Assembly (NCBI GenBank): GCA_014885115.2
Contig: WKLE02004475.1
Span: 6,087-21,649 of the forward strand
Direction: 5' to 3'
From: Asterionellopsis glacialis
Lineage: Eukaryota > Bacillariophyta > Plagiogrammaphyceae > Rhaphoneidales > Asterionellopsidaceae
DNA length: 15,563 bases
The notes under the pieces are model-generated. The model was not told the origin of the DNA, ran no database searches, and saw only the letters and a program-made list of their open reading frames with translations. The stretch's first letter is position 1. Each line of letters opens with the position of its first letter. The position numbers and the translations under genes are program-made. Positions 1 through 9,503 of the stretch are shown here, one piece after another.

Positions 1-398
1 CATGCATACCGTACAATTGGCCGTTGAAAAACACTTCTGTTCTAATTATTATGATTATTACCGGTAGTGGATGATTCAGATTGCTAGAGTTAGTGTTTAT
101 TTCGTATCTACTAGGTCTCGAAATCAGTTTAGGAGTGGACCTTTCACTGGTAGGTATTATACCAGTAACAGTCGTAGACTGCCCCTGGTTTGTTTCTTCG
201 CCGCCCGCCTGTTGCCAACAACAGAATACTTCAATGGCAATAGAACAGTAGACCAGGCCCCCGGGGACCTGCTTCGTAAGTGGTCCTACATAATATAATT
301 AATACTGGCGATTCAAGTTCTGTCTAGAGTAGTAGCAAGACTAAAACCTCACTGCAACTAGAAAATCACAAGACACTCCGTTGTCCAACAGAACTATC
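1..398. other. Spacer upstream of the UBA/LIR gene
   Basis: I see no convincing gene here. A 75-codon open frame at 71-298 (+) has no recognisable motif. A GTAAGT donor-like site at about 274 and a pyrimidine-containing CTAG acceptor-like site ending at 361 could mark a 5'-UTR intron of the downstream gene, but splicing them does not join the upstream frame to the downstream one. A short hairpin-capable repeat (ACTGGTA at 146-152, TACCAGT at 160-166) lies in this stretch. Confidence 0.5.
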
Positions 399-1376
399 AT
401 GCGCAACTTGAACAACATGAAAGGATGTAGTGATGAAGAGGAATGGGAATTTCTGTCTGCCGCTTCAGATGATGTAGAGGAAACGTCGTTATTGCTCCGA
501 GAAGAAGAGGAGTACCATATCGAAGAAATAGAGGAGGAGGAGCTAGAACAAGCTGATACCCATGAGATAGAATCATCAGGCGTGGTTATCAATGAAGAAA
601 TAGAAGATCAAAATGCAGTCCGCAACTCTATGGAAATTGAAATTCCACCACATAATAATGGCAAAGAAGAAGAAGACGCTATGTCTACCGAGGACGAAGG
701 TGTAGTTGGAGTACTTTCAAACGAGACGAAAGAAGGCAATGTTAACAAGATTGAAAACGAATTCCAAACTATTTCTGAAAGCAGCGCTTCTGCCACGAAT
801 GAAAACGATGATTTCATTCCAGGTCTATATATTTTGAAAGACATGGGATTTTCCCATGATGAGTGTAAAGCAGCCCTTGCTGCATGTGATGGGAATGTCG
901 AACAGGCTGTATGTGTTCTCCTTGGGGAACACCAGGAATGGCGTGACACGAGCATGAACAATCCCTTTCAGGATGCTTCGCGGAATTTTCACCACAATAC
1001 TGCAAAAGCTGCTGCATCACTGAAACATAGAGCCAGATCTGTGGGGAGAACAGTAGGAAGAGAAGCAGAACGAGTCTGCGATGATGTCAAGATGGCGTGT
1101 GCGAGACACGACTTACCAGGCAAGGCTAAAATTGCTGGACACAGAGCGAAGCTTACGGCTCGAACAGTCGGGAGGGAAGCAAAAAGCATCAATGAGAAGT
1201 TCCATATCACGGATGCTCTTGCAACTGCTGGAATTGTGGTGGCTGCTGCTGCTGTGGCAATGGGTAATCCCAGAGCTGCAACTGCTGCTGTGGCAATGGC
1301 TGGTTCTGCCTTCGTCGCCGGCGAGGGGATGAAGTATTCTAATGAACGGCGTGGGAATGACTCCTTTTATGATTAA
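399..1376 (+). CDS. UBA-domain protein with N-terminal LIR motif and Ala-rich hydrophobic C-terminus (putative autophagy/ubiquitin adaptor)
   Basis: Single exon, 325 aa from the first in-frame ATG at 399. The frame is open upstream to a stop at 342-344 but holds no earlier ATG. The N-terminus carries DEEEWEFL (W16, L19), which fits the LC3-interacting consensus W-x-x-L preceded by acids. A very acidic disordered stretch follows to about residue 135. A UBA domain spans about 143-180, with MGF at 149-151, GNVEQAV from 165 and LL at 174-175. An NPF tripeptide (188-190, an EH-domain ligand in other proteins) comes next. A basic amphipathic region then repeats RTVGREA at 217-223 and 255-261, 38 residues apart. 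Residues about 271-308 are Ala/Val/Gly-rich and could insert in or lie on a membrane. UBA domains bind ubiquitin and LIR motifs bind Atg8. Their pairing suggests a cargo adaptor, which is inference. No ZZ, PB1 or other NBR1/p62 domain is visible, so it is not an evident orthologue of those. Confidence 0.8.
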   Translation: MRNLNNMKGCSDEEEWEFLSAASDDVEETSLLLREEEEYHIEEIEEEELEQADTHEIESSGVVINEEIEDQNAVRNSMEIEIPPHNNGKEEEDAMSTEDEGVVGVLSNETKEGNVNKIENEFQTISESSASATNENDDFIPGLYILKDMGFSHDECKAALAACDGNVEQAVCVLLGEHQEWRDTSMNNPFQDASRNFHHNTAKAAASLKHRARSVGRTVGREAERVCDDVKMACARHDLPGKAKIAGHRAKLTARTVGREAKSINEKFHITDALATAGIVVAAAAVAMGNPRAATAAVAMAGSAFVAGEGMKYSNERRGNDSFYD

Positions 1377-2330
1377 TTGCAGTTTATTTTGGCTGCTCGT
1401 ATAAAGAGCAGCAATTAAGTTGAATATCCAATCGACCTTTTTGACTTACAGTAACCAAAGAATCTAGATTAATATTTTAACTGTATCTAAAGCATCGAAC
1501 AGCACCTATTCGAATAGTTACTGGCTCTTTCAATGCAATATTCTTGTTTCCTTTCTCAGCTTCTTTCTCTCTGGGCTAAAACATGAAGACGACAGTGGTC
1601 CTCATCACCTGCAATGGGTAAAAACATCTTAGTCGTGGATATCTTACCAGGTACACTCCCTTAGATATATACCATTTATATTTCAGGAAATATCACATCA
1701 TTATGGCAAGTCGCGAGTCTGTTTACCGACACATAAAAAACATGCAGGGTCCAAACAAGCCAATAAAGGTGAACCTTACAATAAAAACTCTCGGTCTTTC
1801 ATACACCACCAACAACTTTTCTTAAACTTCTTCCGATCGCGCGATCAACCGCGTGATATTAGCCACAGCCGCGTATGGCGTGCTTTGTCATGCCAGTTAC
1901 TAAAACACTCTCGGCGTACAATCTCGTACAAAACCTATGTAGGCGGAGCTTTCATCTGTCCGCACATCTGGGAATACACAGAGCAGGTTGTTTGTCTAGG
2001 TGCGTGTTGATCGATGACCATGGCGGTAGTGTTTTTCGGGAAAGGGGAACGGCTCATCAAGCTTGGGACGAACGCAACAAATCGACAATGGATGATCTTT
2101 TGAATGGCACGCTTTTAAGTGACACGATGGCGTTGAACACGGTGTTGGGGCCATTGTCGTTCAAGAAATCTCGTCCTGTTTGCCTCCAGTCGCCCGTCTG
2201 TCGTTCGGTTTTTCCTCTCCATGTAGTTGCCCTACAGTAAAGAATGAATTCGTCTCCTCACCTTCCTCTCTTTTGTTGTTGAACATCTTTCAGTCAAACG
2301 TCGGATACGGAAGGATAAAAAGAAATCAAA
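1377..2330. other. Spacer between the UBA/LIR gene and RPS26
   Basis: This holds the 3' UTR of the upstream gene and the RPS26 promoter/5' UTR. A 121-codon open frame at 1875-2240 (+) has no recognisable motif and is Arg/Ser/Leu-rich. The pyrimidine-rich tract ending in TTTCAG at about 2293 looks like a 3' splice site 38 bp before the RPS26 ATG. A 5'-UTR intron is possible, with donor candidates GTGCGT near 2000 or GTAAAG near 2238. I cannot choose between them. Confidence 0.4.
1583..1825 (+). CDS. Possible small spliced gene (57 aa), unrecognised
   Basis: An ATG at 1583 opens a frame that stops after 12 codons unless a GTAAAA...TTTCAG intron (1618-1686, 69 bp) is removed. Joining 1583-1617 to 1687-1825 then gives a 57-aa product with no stop until 1823-1825. 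An alternative donor (AAG|GTGAAC, about 1767) spliced to an acceptor ending in TTAG at about 1862 would join in frame to the 121-codon frame that starts with ATG at 1875. Neither product resembles a family I know. Open short frames and AG/GT sites occur by chance in such spacers, so this is a low-confidence model that needs transcript evidence. Confidence 0.18.
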
Positions 2331-2648
2331 ATGACTGTCAAGCGTCGTAACCACGGAAGAAATAAGAAGGGCCGCGGCCACGTTAAGCGTGTCAGGTGTG
2401 CTTCTACCGGAAAGGCTATCCCCAAGGATAAGGCCATCAAGCGTTTCATCGTCCGTAACATCGTTGATGCTTCCTCTCTCAGGGATATCAAGGAAGCTTC
2501 TGCCTACCAGGAGTACCAGCTTCCCAAGCTTTATTTGAAAATGTATTACTGCGTCGAAGCCGCTGTCCATCAGCGTATTGTCCGTGGTCGTTCCCGTGAG
2601 AACCGTCGTATCCGTGCCCCCCCGGAGCGCAGATTCGGACGTCGTTAA
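2331..2648 (+). CDS. RPS26: 40S ribosomal protein eS26
   Basis: Intact 105-aa protein of the small ribosomal subunit, where eS26 sits near the mRNA exit channel and the 3' end of 18S rRNA. The family is unmistakable: basic N-terminus [12 protein letters not shown], then PKDKAIKRF (31-39), [16 protein letters not shown] (42-57) and [11 protein letters not shown] (64-74). The human protein has 115 residues and the yeast one 119, so the C-terminal tail is about 10-14 residues shorter and ends in ERRFGRR. Codon choice is strongly biased (mostly AAG for Lys, CGT for Arg, many C-ending codons), unlike its neighbours and as expected of a highly expressed gene. The zinc site is incomplete: C23 and C74 remain, while the positions of C26 and C77 are Thr and Ala. 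The start context AATCAAAATG is A-rich. A weak 3'-UTR hairpin is possible (AACTTAT at 2679-2685, ATAAGTT at 2702-2708). Confidence 0.96.
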   Translation: MTVKRRNHGRNKKGRGHVKRVRCASTGKAIPKDKAIKRFIVRNIVDASSLRDIKEASAYQEYQLPKLYLKMYYCVEAAVHQRIVRGRSRENRRIRAPPERRFGRR

Positions 2649-2910
2649 ATTTATAGTGTGTTAACGAAAATAAAGCAAACTTATTCCTATGTTATGTTGA
2701 CATAAGTTCATGGCTATTTTGCAGTCTTGTTTTAAACGGTACTTATTGATTTTACTTTTCATGCTACAATTTACAAGGATGTTGACAGTCATTGTCATTG
2801 TGCTTGTATTTTGAGTGGCAAGCAACGGTGTACAATTCACGTCATATAAGTTTACCAAAAAAATTCCGGGGTGAAGTCTTTAAGAATGATATTTTATTAC
2901 AGGTGTGTTA
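2649..2910. terminator. Convergent 3' ends of RPS26 and the TBC gene
   Basis: Only 262 bp separate the stop codons of the two converging genes, so both polyadenylation regions must lie here or overlap. The stretch is AT-rich, with ATAAAG about 20 bp after the RPS26 stop. I see no gene in it. The assignment as a shared 3'-end region follows from gene orientation and not from a recognised signal. Confidence 0.45.
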
Positions 2911-5771
2911 CTATTTGGAAGCAAAGGAGGAATTGCTACCGCTGCTCCTAGACCGCAGACCATTTGCAAAGTCCCCAAGAAGACCCTTCGCGCCGAAAAG
3001 GAAACCTTTACCTGATGAAGATACCTTTGTTCCTGCATTCGCCGCTCCTCGTTCACCTGCTTGGATTATGCGGTCGGCAGGAGCCACCGCGACACCACCT
3101 GGCAAACCATATGCCATGATAATGGCAGGAGGAGGCGCAATACTCGTTAATGCTTTTTGCAGGCTAATGCCTCCCTTGTGACAGGCAAGTGTAATTTGAG
3201 ACTCGTAAATCCAAAGAGCACGACTTGATTCTAATAAGTCATCAATGTTGGTTGGGGGGTATTGCTGCAAAAGACGCAAGCATGTAGAGAAATCTCCCCT
3301 TAAAAGTTCATCTCTCACAATCATTACCATGGTGACACACACATACCGCAAAAAGTTGTCCTTGTGAGTAGAGGCAAACATGGAATCCCACAGCCGAATT
3401 GTGTCAGGCAATAAGAATTCTCTTGACAACAAAGTTGTGAGCCACCGGATACCGTAAAAGCCACCATCGATACCACAGTCATCCAAGTGACAACGGACTT
3501 CTGGATCATGGAGGGATAACAATGACATGATATTAGAAATCCGACCTTGAATACCTGTATCGGCTTCATCCAAATCAGGAACGAACACGTCACGCATTTC
3601 GACCATTAATGTATTAAACAGAAAATACGTATCAGCTTCTGCTTCACATGCCCATTCTTCGTTAAAATCATTAGCTAACACGTAGTAAATAGTGCCAACG
3701 ATTTCGTTCATTCCTTGAACATATCGGACCTTTTTTGTACAGGAGAGGAAGTGGCAAAAAAATGGCACGAATACATCGTTAGATGGGTGGAATACAGGAA
3801 GGAAAAGATGAAATCCCCACGCAATTGTTTCTTTCTGGTTCCTTGTTCAGTCGGCAATGGTACGCACACAAATGCACTTACACCCTTGTTAAGTTTGGCC
3901 CATACAAATAGAATACGTTCAATGGCTGCATAGCGTCGTTGTCCAAGATTATTCTCTGGTTCAAGGAAAAAATATAAATCTGGATGTGTCCGTACTACGT
4001 CTTTACGGATTTCATCAAGCATACTCGCATTTTCAAAAAATTGAAACCATTTGGAATCTGAATCAGTCGACAAGGGATCATCATTGACAGTGACACGTTC
4101 CTTGCGTGATCCATCAGGTGTAACACCACGATTATCAACTACCAAAAGTTTATTCATAGCGTTCCTCCCCTGTCCACAAGATCTATCACCCTTCGTTCCG
4201 CCCATCCCTACAAGTTGTGTATGATCACGTCCGTTCCTTTTCCACTCTTCCTTGATTCGTGCTGGTACTAAATCAGCAAATCCATCAACTATTGGAGGAT
4301 CATGAACAGGGACTGGTTCTTCTTCCTTCTCATCTTGTAGTTGTCCTTCGATAGGTTGCTTCCTCCCTGCTTTGGTGGGGCTCATGCTACCATCTGCTTC
4401 TTTTTCTTCATCAATCCTGTTTTTACTGTACCAATCATCAGCCGTACGCGTGAGTCTTTGTTGAGATTCTTCATATCCATCATGAATAGTAAGATGATCC
4501 ATCCCTATTGTATCTAAGAAGTTCCTTGTCCTTTCTGAATGGTTCGTGAGCTCTTTTTCCAATAATTGGCGTGTTCGCTCTGATACGGAAAGATTCTTGT
4601 TGTGGCTACTTCCATTACTGCTGTTTGTGCTATCATTATTTTTTGTCATTCGGTCCAAATCATCATTTGAATGGCTACGAACCAACGAATTGACATCTGT
4701 AGCTAACATAGATGGGTCCATAAAGTTAGAATCGCCACCAATACTATCTCTTCTGACATGACGATTGTGCCGACTATGCCGGCTGTGACGGCTAGGATTT
4801 TTGGTGGATAATGAAAAATTCTTTCCGTCTTCAATGGTGCGTCTTCGTACACAATGTTTGGATGGGTCCATCCCATGTGCACCACTCAAGTCAGGTGGTG
4901 CATCATCGGGAAGTTCTTCTTCGACTAATATTGGTTTGGCTTTTGCCTTGGGTCTAGGTATATGCCCTCGCGATAGTCGTGATATCTCTGGTCCTGGTTC
5001 TTTATCAAAATCAAATCCTGATTCACCATCACTACTACAAAATGAAGAAGAGGACTCACTATCATCATCATCCTGGTCTCTATTCCGATGTTTCCTTGCA
5101 TGAGCTGCTTTTGCAGCTTCAGCACGCTTTGGGTGATGACCACGTAAATCATCACCGTCATGCTTAGGTTCTACAAAGAGCTCACCTACCAATGCACGAT
5201 ATAACATTCGTTCTTTCAATAGTTGTTCCTTCCATTGACTGGTGTCGGGTGGTAGGTACCCTAACAAAACACGCCAAGCAACTGGCCGGAATGATCCTTT
5301 ATCCACAATCCCCTGTGATGCTATCCTTCTTAATTCTTGTAAACTAACAGTGTGTGGTGGTGATGGTCGTAATAATGATGATGATGACGATGCGTTACTT
5401 TTTAATCTTTTATTTTTCTTGGCAGGTCGAGTCGGTACTTTCTTGTCACCTGAATCTGGTGGTGAGGCAGTACTACCCCATCGTCCTTGATCAAAGTCAT
5501 CAATACCCAACAATGCCTGTTGTTGTTTTTCTTTGTATTCTTCAATTTGATCTGGTTTACTTAACGATTGAATATCATCTACTGTATGTTGTCGTTGAGA
5601 AGAACGAGTAGAGATCGAAACATCGTCATCAGTACTATGATTTTTAGAATTGAAATTATCGCATAATACGGAACCTAATACACTCTCCGGACACTCCCTC
5701 GTCGGTCCAAAGAGTGCTTCATCTATTGGCATGGGTGGTCCTGGCTTTTTCTTTCCCTTAGATTCTACCAT
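2911..5771 (-). CDS. TBC1D13: TBC-domain Rab GTPase-activating protein, TBC1D13-type (two exons)
   Basis: Model: exon 1 5771-3882, intron 3881-3730 (152 bp, GTAAGT...AAAAG), exon 2 3729-2911, about 902 aa. The start is the first in-frame ATG (context ACCATGG); a GTG four codons upstream is ignored. TBC proteins stimulate GTP hydrolysis by Rab GTPases and so switch off membrane-traffic steps. The TBC domain begins at about 147-200 (RPVAWRVLLGYLPP). An insert of about 360 low-complexity residues (about 205-560) rich in Ser, Asp, Asn and His/Arg follows, including an RHS/RHN/RHV tandem. The catalytic half resumes with DDPLSTDSDSKWFQFF. The arginine finger is in IRKDVVR (R594) and the glutamine finger in YVQGMNEI (Q635), so both catalytic residues are present. 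The intron lies between them and splicing restores KLNKG-VRYVQGMNE. GDFSTCLRLLQQYPPTNIDDLL matches the family end. Human TBC1D13 (about 400 aa) acts on Rab35; the target here is unknown. Confidence 0.92.
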
Positions 5772-7017
5772 GGTTGCACGCACAGGCCGTATACTATATA
5801 ATATCTCCTCTAGCTTCTATAGGTAGCTAGCAGGCAAAAAAAAGTTTATTTCAGTGTTTTATAAATCAATTCGGTGCATATACAGACTTTCCTTGTACTA
5901 TTCAACGTATTCTTACTAGATCTTTGGTGTTCTAGAGAGAGAGGGTGACAAAAGTTCGAGTCGCTTTGGGGGGACAGAGCCGGAGGATCCAACGCTCCAA
6001 GATCAAAACTGATTGATTGTGTTTAGTCAATTTGGTTTCACCTTTTTATGTTTCTCTTTTGATTTCCAAGTAAACAATGAGTTGGGTGGTCTTTTTACTC
6101 TGATATATAGACGACAGTCGACGTCGTCGGTAAAGCGTGAGCTTTGCACAGACAGTTGGGTATGTGCCGTTGGCAATCTCACGGATGCGGTTTGGTGGTA
6201 TTACTTTTATCTGCTACTCCTTTCTTGTTGTTGTGCCTGCTGGTACTCATTCCTGTCACAAGAGTCCCCCAACAAAAAATTTAAGTCATTCCTTGTCCTC
6301 GTGCACCCCCAGCAACAGGTACTGCTGGAACTTCGGTTGGAATTCATACCTACCAACGAACCATGACTTCGACTCCCCGGTTCTATTCATCCTGTAGGTC
6401 CTACGTACAATTTATAACCCGGGGGGCGATAGTCACACATAATAGAAGTATGTACCATGTAGGAAAATTCTGTGAAAAAAATAGGTAGGTAGGACTACAC
6501 GTGACAAGTACCTGGATACTCTAGGTAATTGTACTCATAGAAATAGGCCGTTCGACGAACAGGTAAGTACTGTACATAGTCGATCTCTGTACCAGCTAAT
6601 GTCCTATCTATTGATTCCATTTATGATACTGTGTACAAAGCAAAATTTCGTTTCGATCTTTTCCATTTTTTTCACTCCAACACTCTAGTAAACTAGAGAT
6701 ATCATTATATAATTTCTGTTATTGCTAACTATGATGTAGGACCTATAGTTCGAGACCTACCTGTTCATAAAGCATAGATATGTCCTACGTACGATAGCGA
6801 TCTGTATATTCTACCAAGATTCTTCTAACGGTCGCCTTCGAAACTCTAGAATCGCTAAATAATAAAATCTTTCCCCCGTTGAAAGGGCGGAGATCATCAA
6901 TAATCCAAAGGCGACCGTACCAATCTCAGAGTTGCGGATGCACAAAAACTGCATCTTGTGACCATCCACAACGACAGCATCACCTCAAGATCACTTGTAT
7001 ATGACGACCATGACATC
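5772..7017. promoter_or_regulatory. Divergent upstream region of the TBC (-) and PIG-B (+) genes
   Basis: About 1.25 kb lies between the two divergent start codons and must hold both promoters and 5' UTRs. Overlapping open frames at 6013-6366 and 6137-6397 have no recognisable motif and look like chance. Visible elements are a G-box-type CACGTG at 6498-6503, TCTAGA at 5931-5936 and 6845-6850, and many GTAC and TAGGTA words between about 6400 and 6800. I see no clear TATA box at a sensible distance and cannot map transcription starts. Confidence 0.5.
6828..6918. repeat. 11-bp GC-rich inverted repeat enclosing a 69-nt AT-rich spacer
   Basis: ACGGTCGCCTT at 6828-6838 is the exact reverse complement of AAGGCGACCGT at 6908-6918. 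The spacer contains a second potential stem, CTTTC...GAAAG, around the run of C at about 6872-6885, plus TCTAGA at 6845-6850. The element ends 99 bp before the PIG-B start codon, so it may be a folded 5'-UTR RNA or a paired binding site. I tested a tRNA fold on both strands and found no T arm. A single 11-bp match within 100 bp is not rare enough in 15 kb to prove function. Confidence 0.5.
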
Positions 7018-7021
7018 ATGA
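6938..7021 (+). promoter_or_regulatory. Two micro-ORFs ahead of the PIG-B start
   Basis: A 7-codon frame begins at the ATG at 6938 and ends with TGA at 6959-6961. A 6-codon frame begins at the ATG at 7001 and ends with TGA at 7019-7021, so its stop overlaps the presumed main ATG (7018-7020) as ATGA. If the mRNA leader includes this stretch, ribosomes would meet both before the main start, which could dampen translation or force re-initiation. The leader extent is not known. Confidence 0.35.
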
Positions 7022-9503
7022 CGACTCTTTATTATCCTACCATGAAATCAATTCTTCTCATGTACATGTTTCTGTGTATATTTCGGATATTCAATGCATT
7101 GATCATTCAATCACAATTTGATCCAGATGAGGTATGTATGGACCCATCAGTCAGTACGAGATTTCCAAACCGAAAAAAAAAAAAATCCGTTAGACCAAGG
7201 ATGCTTCTACATGTGATGCATGGGGGTTGACTTTTTCTCTTTTGTCTAATGCCTTTTCCATTTTCACGAAACATATTAGTATGGTTTACTTTTATTTTTC
7301 ATTGTGTGATTATCTCATCTGTCTTTATAATCTGACATTATCCTACTCTCCGTCTGTTACCAGTACCATCAAACACTTGAACCTGCCTATTGTGAAGCAT
7401 TTGGAACGCATGGAGAGAAGAATGATAGAAATTGTGCGTATACATGGGAATGGACACGTCGTTGGGATACAAGTACGATCCAACAAAAGAACAATTATGT
7501 CACCAATTTTCTGCAAACTAGTTTGGAGGGACCTGTTCGATCATATCTTTCTGTGTTACCAACCTATATACTGTATATGATTCTCAAATACATGGAATGG
7601 GATACATTATTTCTAATATCCAAGGGACCTATCATTTTAAATGCTGTGTTGGTGGCAGCACCCACAGATTTATCCATATGGTATATGTCTCATATCATTC
7701 AATACCAATATTTGGATAATTGTTATGAACCGAAAAAGAACACACAGAACAACAGCAACAACAACAAACAGAGAGTGACGTTATCATTACAACCCAACAT
7801 TGTTAGATGGTGTCTTGTTTGTACTTTACTATCGTGGTTTCATGGATATGCCTTGATACGAACCTACAGTAATTCCGTTGAAACTGTATTGTTAGCTGTA
7901 GGGATGGCCTTGATTAGCCCTGTAAGTATTTGTTTCTGTGAGATACACAAGAGTATGAATATATGAATCGCTATATACCTTACCCTCATGTTGTGCTCTT
8001 CTCTTTTTGGTGTTCAACGCTACAATCATTCGCTACAAGTAGGAATTGTTTGGAAGTCGCAAACATCAACAACAACAACATTATTATCAATATCGATCAG
8101 CATTGTCATTCATATTGGGGGGTATGAGTGTTGCAATACGTTTCACATCACTAGCAGCATGGGTACCAATGGGATTGATATTATCTATTCGACAAGCCAA
8201 CAATCATATGAGTGTTACTGGAGCTTCTCCACGAAGAAGTTTGTGGTCTTGGTGTCGTATTGTTTTGTTCCCCTGCGCAACCTGTGGTATTCTAGGAATA
8301 TGGATCAGTTTGGTCATGGATCGTTGGTTCTATGGATTTTGGACTATACCATTTTTAGGAAATTTACATTTCAATGTGATTTTAGGGTATGGATCCCTTT
8401 ATGGAACACATCCATTCCATTGGTATTGGACTGCTGGTATACCAGCTATCACAGGTATTTTTCTACCTTTTGTTTTACTATCTCTAGGACGTGGCAACAA
8501 CCATCATGATAGCAGCAACAACAACAGTGGGGGGGACGGCAGAAATGAGAAGGATGATAAAATGTCATGGAAAAGGACGTTATGGTGGATTATTATACCG
8601 TATGCCACGTTGCATTCATTTTCAGCACACAAGGAATTTCGATTCATGATGCCCATTCTGCCACCACTAATTCTATTGGCTGGTTATGAAATGAGTCTAT
8701 GGGTTGCACGAGGAAAACCAGAGCCCCTTGAAGGGTACAATCCTCCTCGGCGACGAGCGATAATTCTCGGACTTGTCCTTTTCGTTTTGAACATTCCTCA
8801 TTTACTATTCTTGAGTCTACTTCATCAACGTGCTCCATTGGACGTCAATCGTCGAATTGTAGAATTGATCGTGAGAACGGAACAAAAGGAACAAGTGTCG
8901 TCATCTGTTTCTGCCGTGTCGCCTCATCCCAATAACAATTATTCTGTACATTATTGGATGGGATGTCATTCAACACCATTGTACAGTCACTTACATATCC
9001 GTCTTGGTGGTCGTTCGCATGATATTCCCACCCAAATTGATACGCGGACATTGGATTGTTCACCATCATGTCGTTTAACACAAGATTGTGAAAGTGATGC
9101 ATTTCATCAGGACCCTGTAGGATTTATTCAACATGAGTATTTGAGTGCTAATGTGAATGACGACTCTTGTGATGAAGAAGGAACAGATCAAACATGTGAG
9201 CAACTCACCAGTAATAATGCCAAAGCTACACTTCCTGACTTTGTCGCCGTGTATGCAAATGAAGCATATGTTCTTCAACAAAGTAGCTTATTTCAAGATA
9301 TGGGTTATGTTGAAGTTGGAAGATTCATTCAGGGTATCAATGGTTTGTCCGTATCTGTACTATCAGGTAGCAATGGTGATGACAACAATACAAATGCAAA
9401 TGTGGAAAAGCATCATGTATACCGGCATATTGCATTGTTTGGTGGTTTGGTTGAATTGAGTTTGGATGAAATGTTACTTTTTGCCAAGAAAGAGTATACG
9501 TAG
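7018..9503 (+). CDS. PIGB: GPI mannosyltransferase 3 (PIG-B/GPI10), GT22 family, three exons
   Basis: Model: exons 7018-7131, 7364-7921 and 8043-9503, with introns of 232 bp (GTATGT...CAG) and 121 bp (GTAAGT...TAG), both phase 0; about 710 aa. The enzyme adds the third mannose to the GPI anchor in the ER membrane, using dolichol-phosphate-mannose. Evidence is the GT-C/GT22 loop signature FDPDE|YHQTLEPAY (34-46) split by intron 1, TWEWTRRW, and GPVRSYLSVLPTY. Further motifs are DRWFYGFW (about 317-324), GTHPFHWYWTAGIP (about 345-358), HKEFRFMMPILPP (420-432) and the PIG-B-specific CHSTPLYSHLH (532-542). Splicing at intron 2 restores LISP-ELFG. About ten hydrophobic segments are visible. Human PIG-B has 554 aa; the excess comes from Asn/Gln/Asp-rich inserts coded by AAC-type repeats. 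The first in-frame ATG is used; the frame stays open upstream to 6904 without another ATG. PIG-Z/SMP3 and ALG12 are excluded by the CHSTPxYSxxH block. Confidence 0.93.

Noticed and set aside
71..298. 75-codon open frame at the left edge
   Set aside because: No motif, and it cannot be spliced in frame to the following gene with the visible donor and acceptor.
6140..6260. U4 snRNA-like start (AGCTTTGCACAG at 6140-6151)
   Set aside because: Only the first dozen bases resemble U4. The conserved U6-pairing region and the following stem do not continue, and no Sm site is seen.
6013..6397. Overlapping open frames of 117 and 86 codons upstream of PIG-B
   Set aside because: Two frames overlap, their composition is Cys/Leu/Ser-heavy with no family motif, and the region is the shared upstream region of two solid genes.
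6828..6918. The inverted repeat read as a tRNA, tRNA-Sec or MITE
   Set aside because: No T arm or anticodon arm on either strand, and no target-site duplication flanks the arms.
7132..7230. Reading through the first PIG-B intron as coding (frame ends at 7230)
   Set aside because: The sequence after FDPDE loses all family similarity and enters a poly-A run, while splicing to 7364 restores the conserved YHQTLEPAY.
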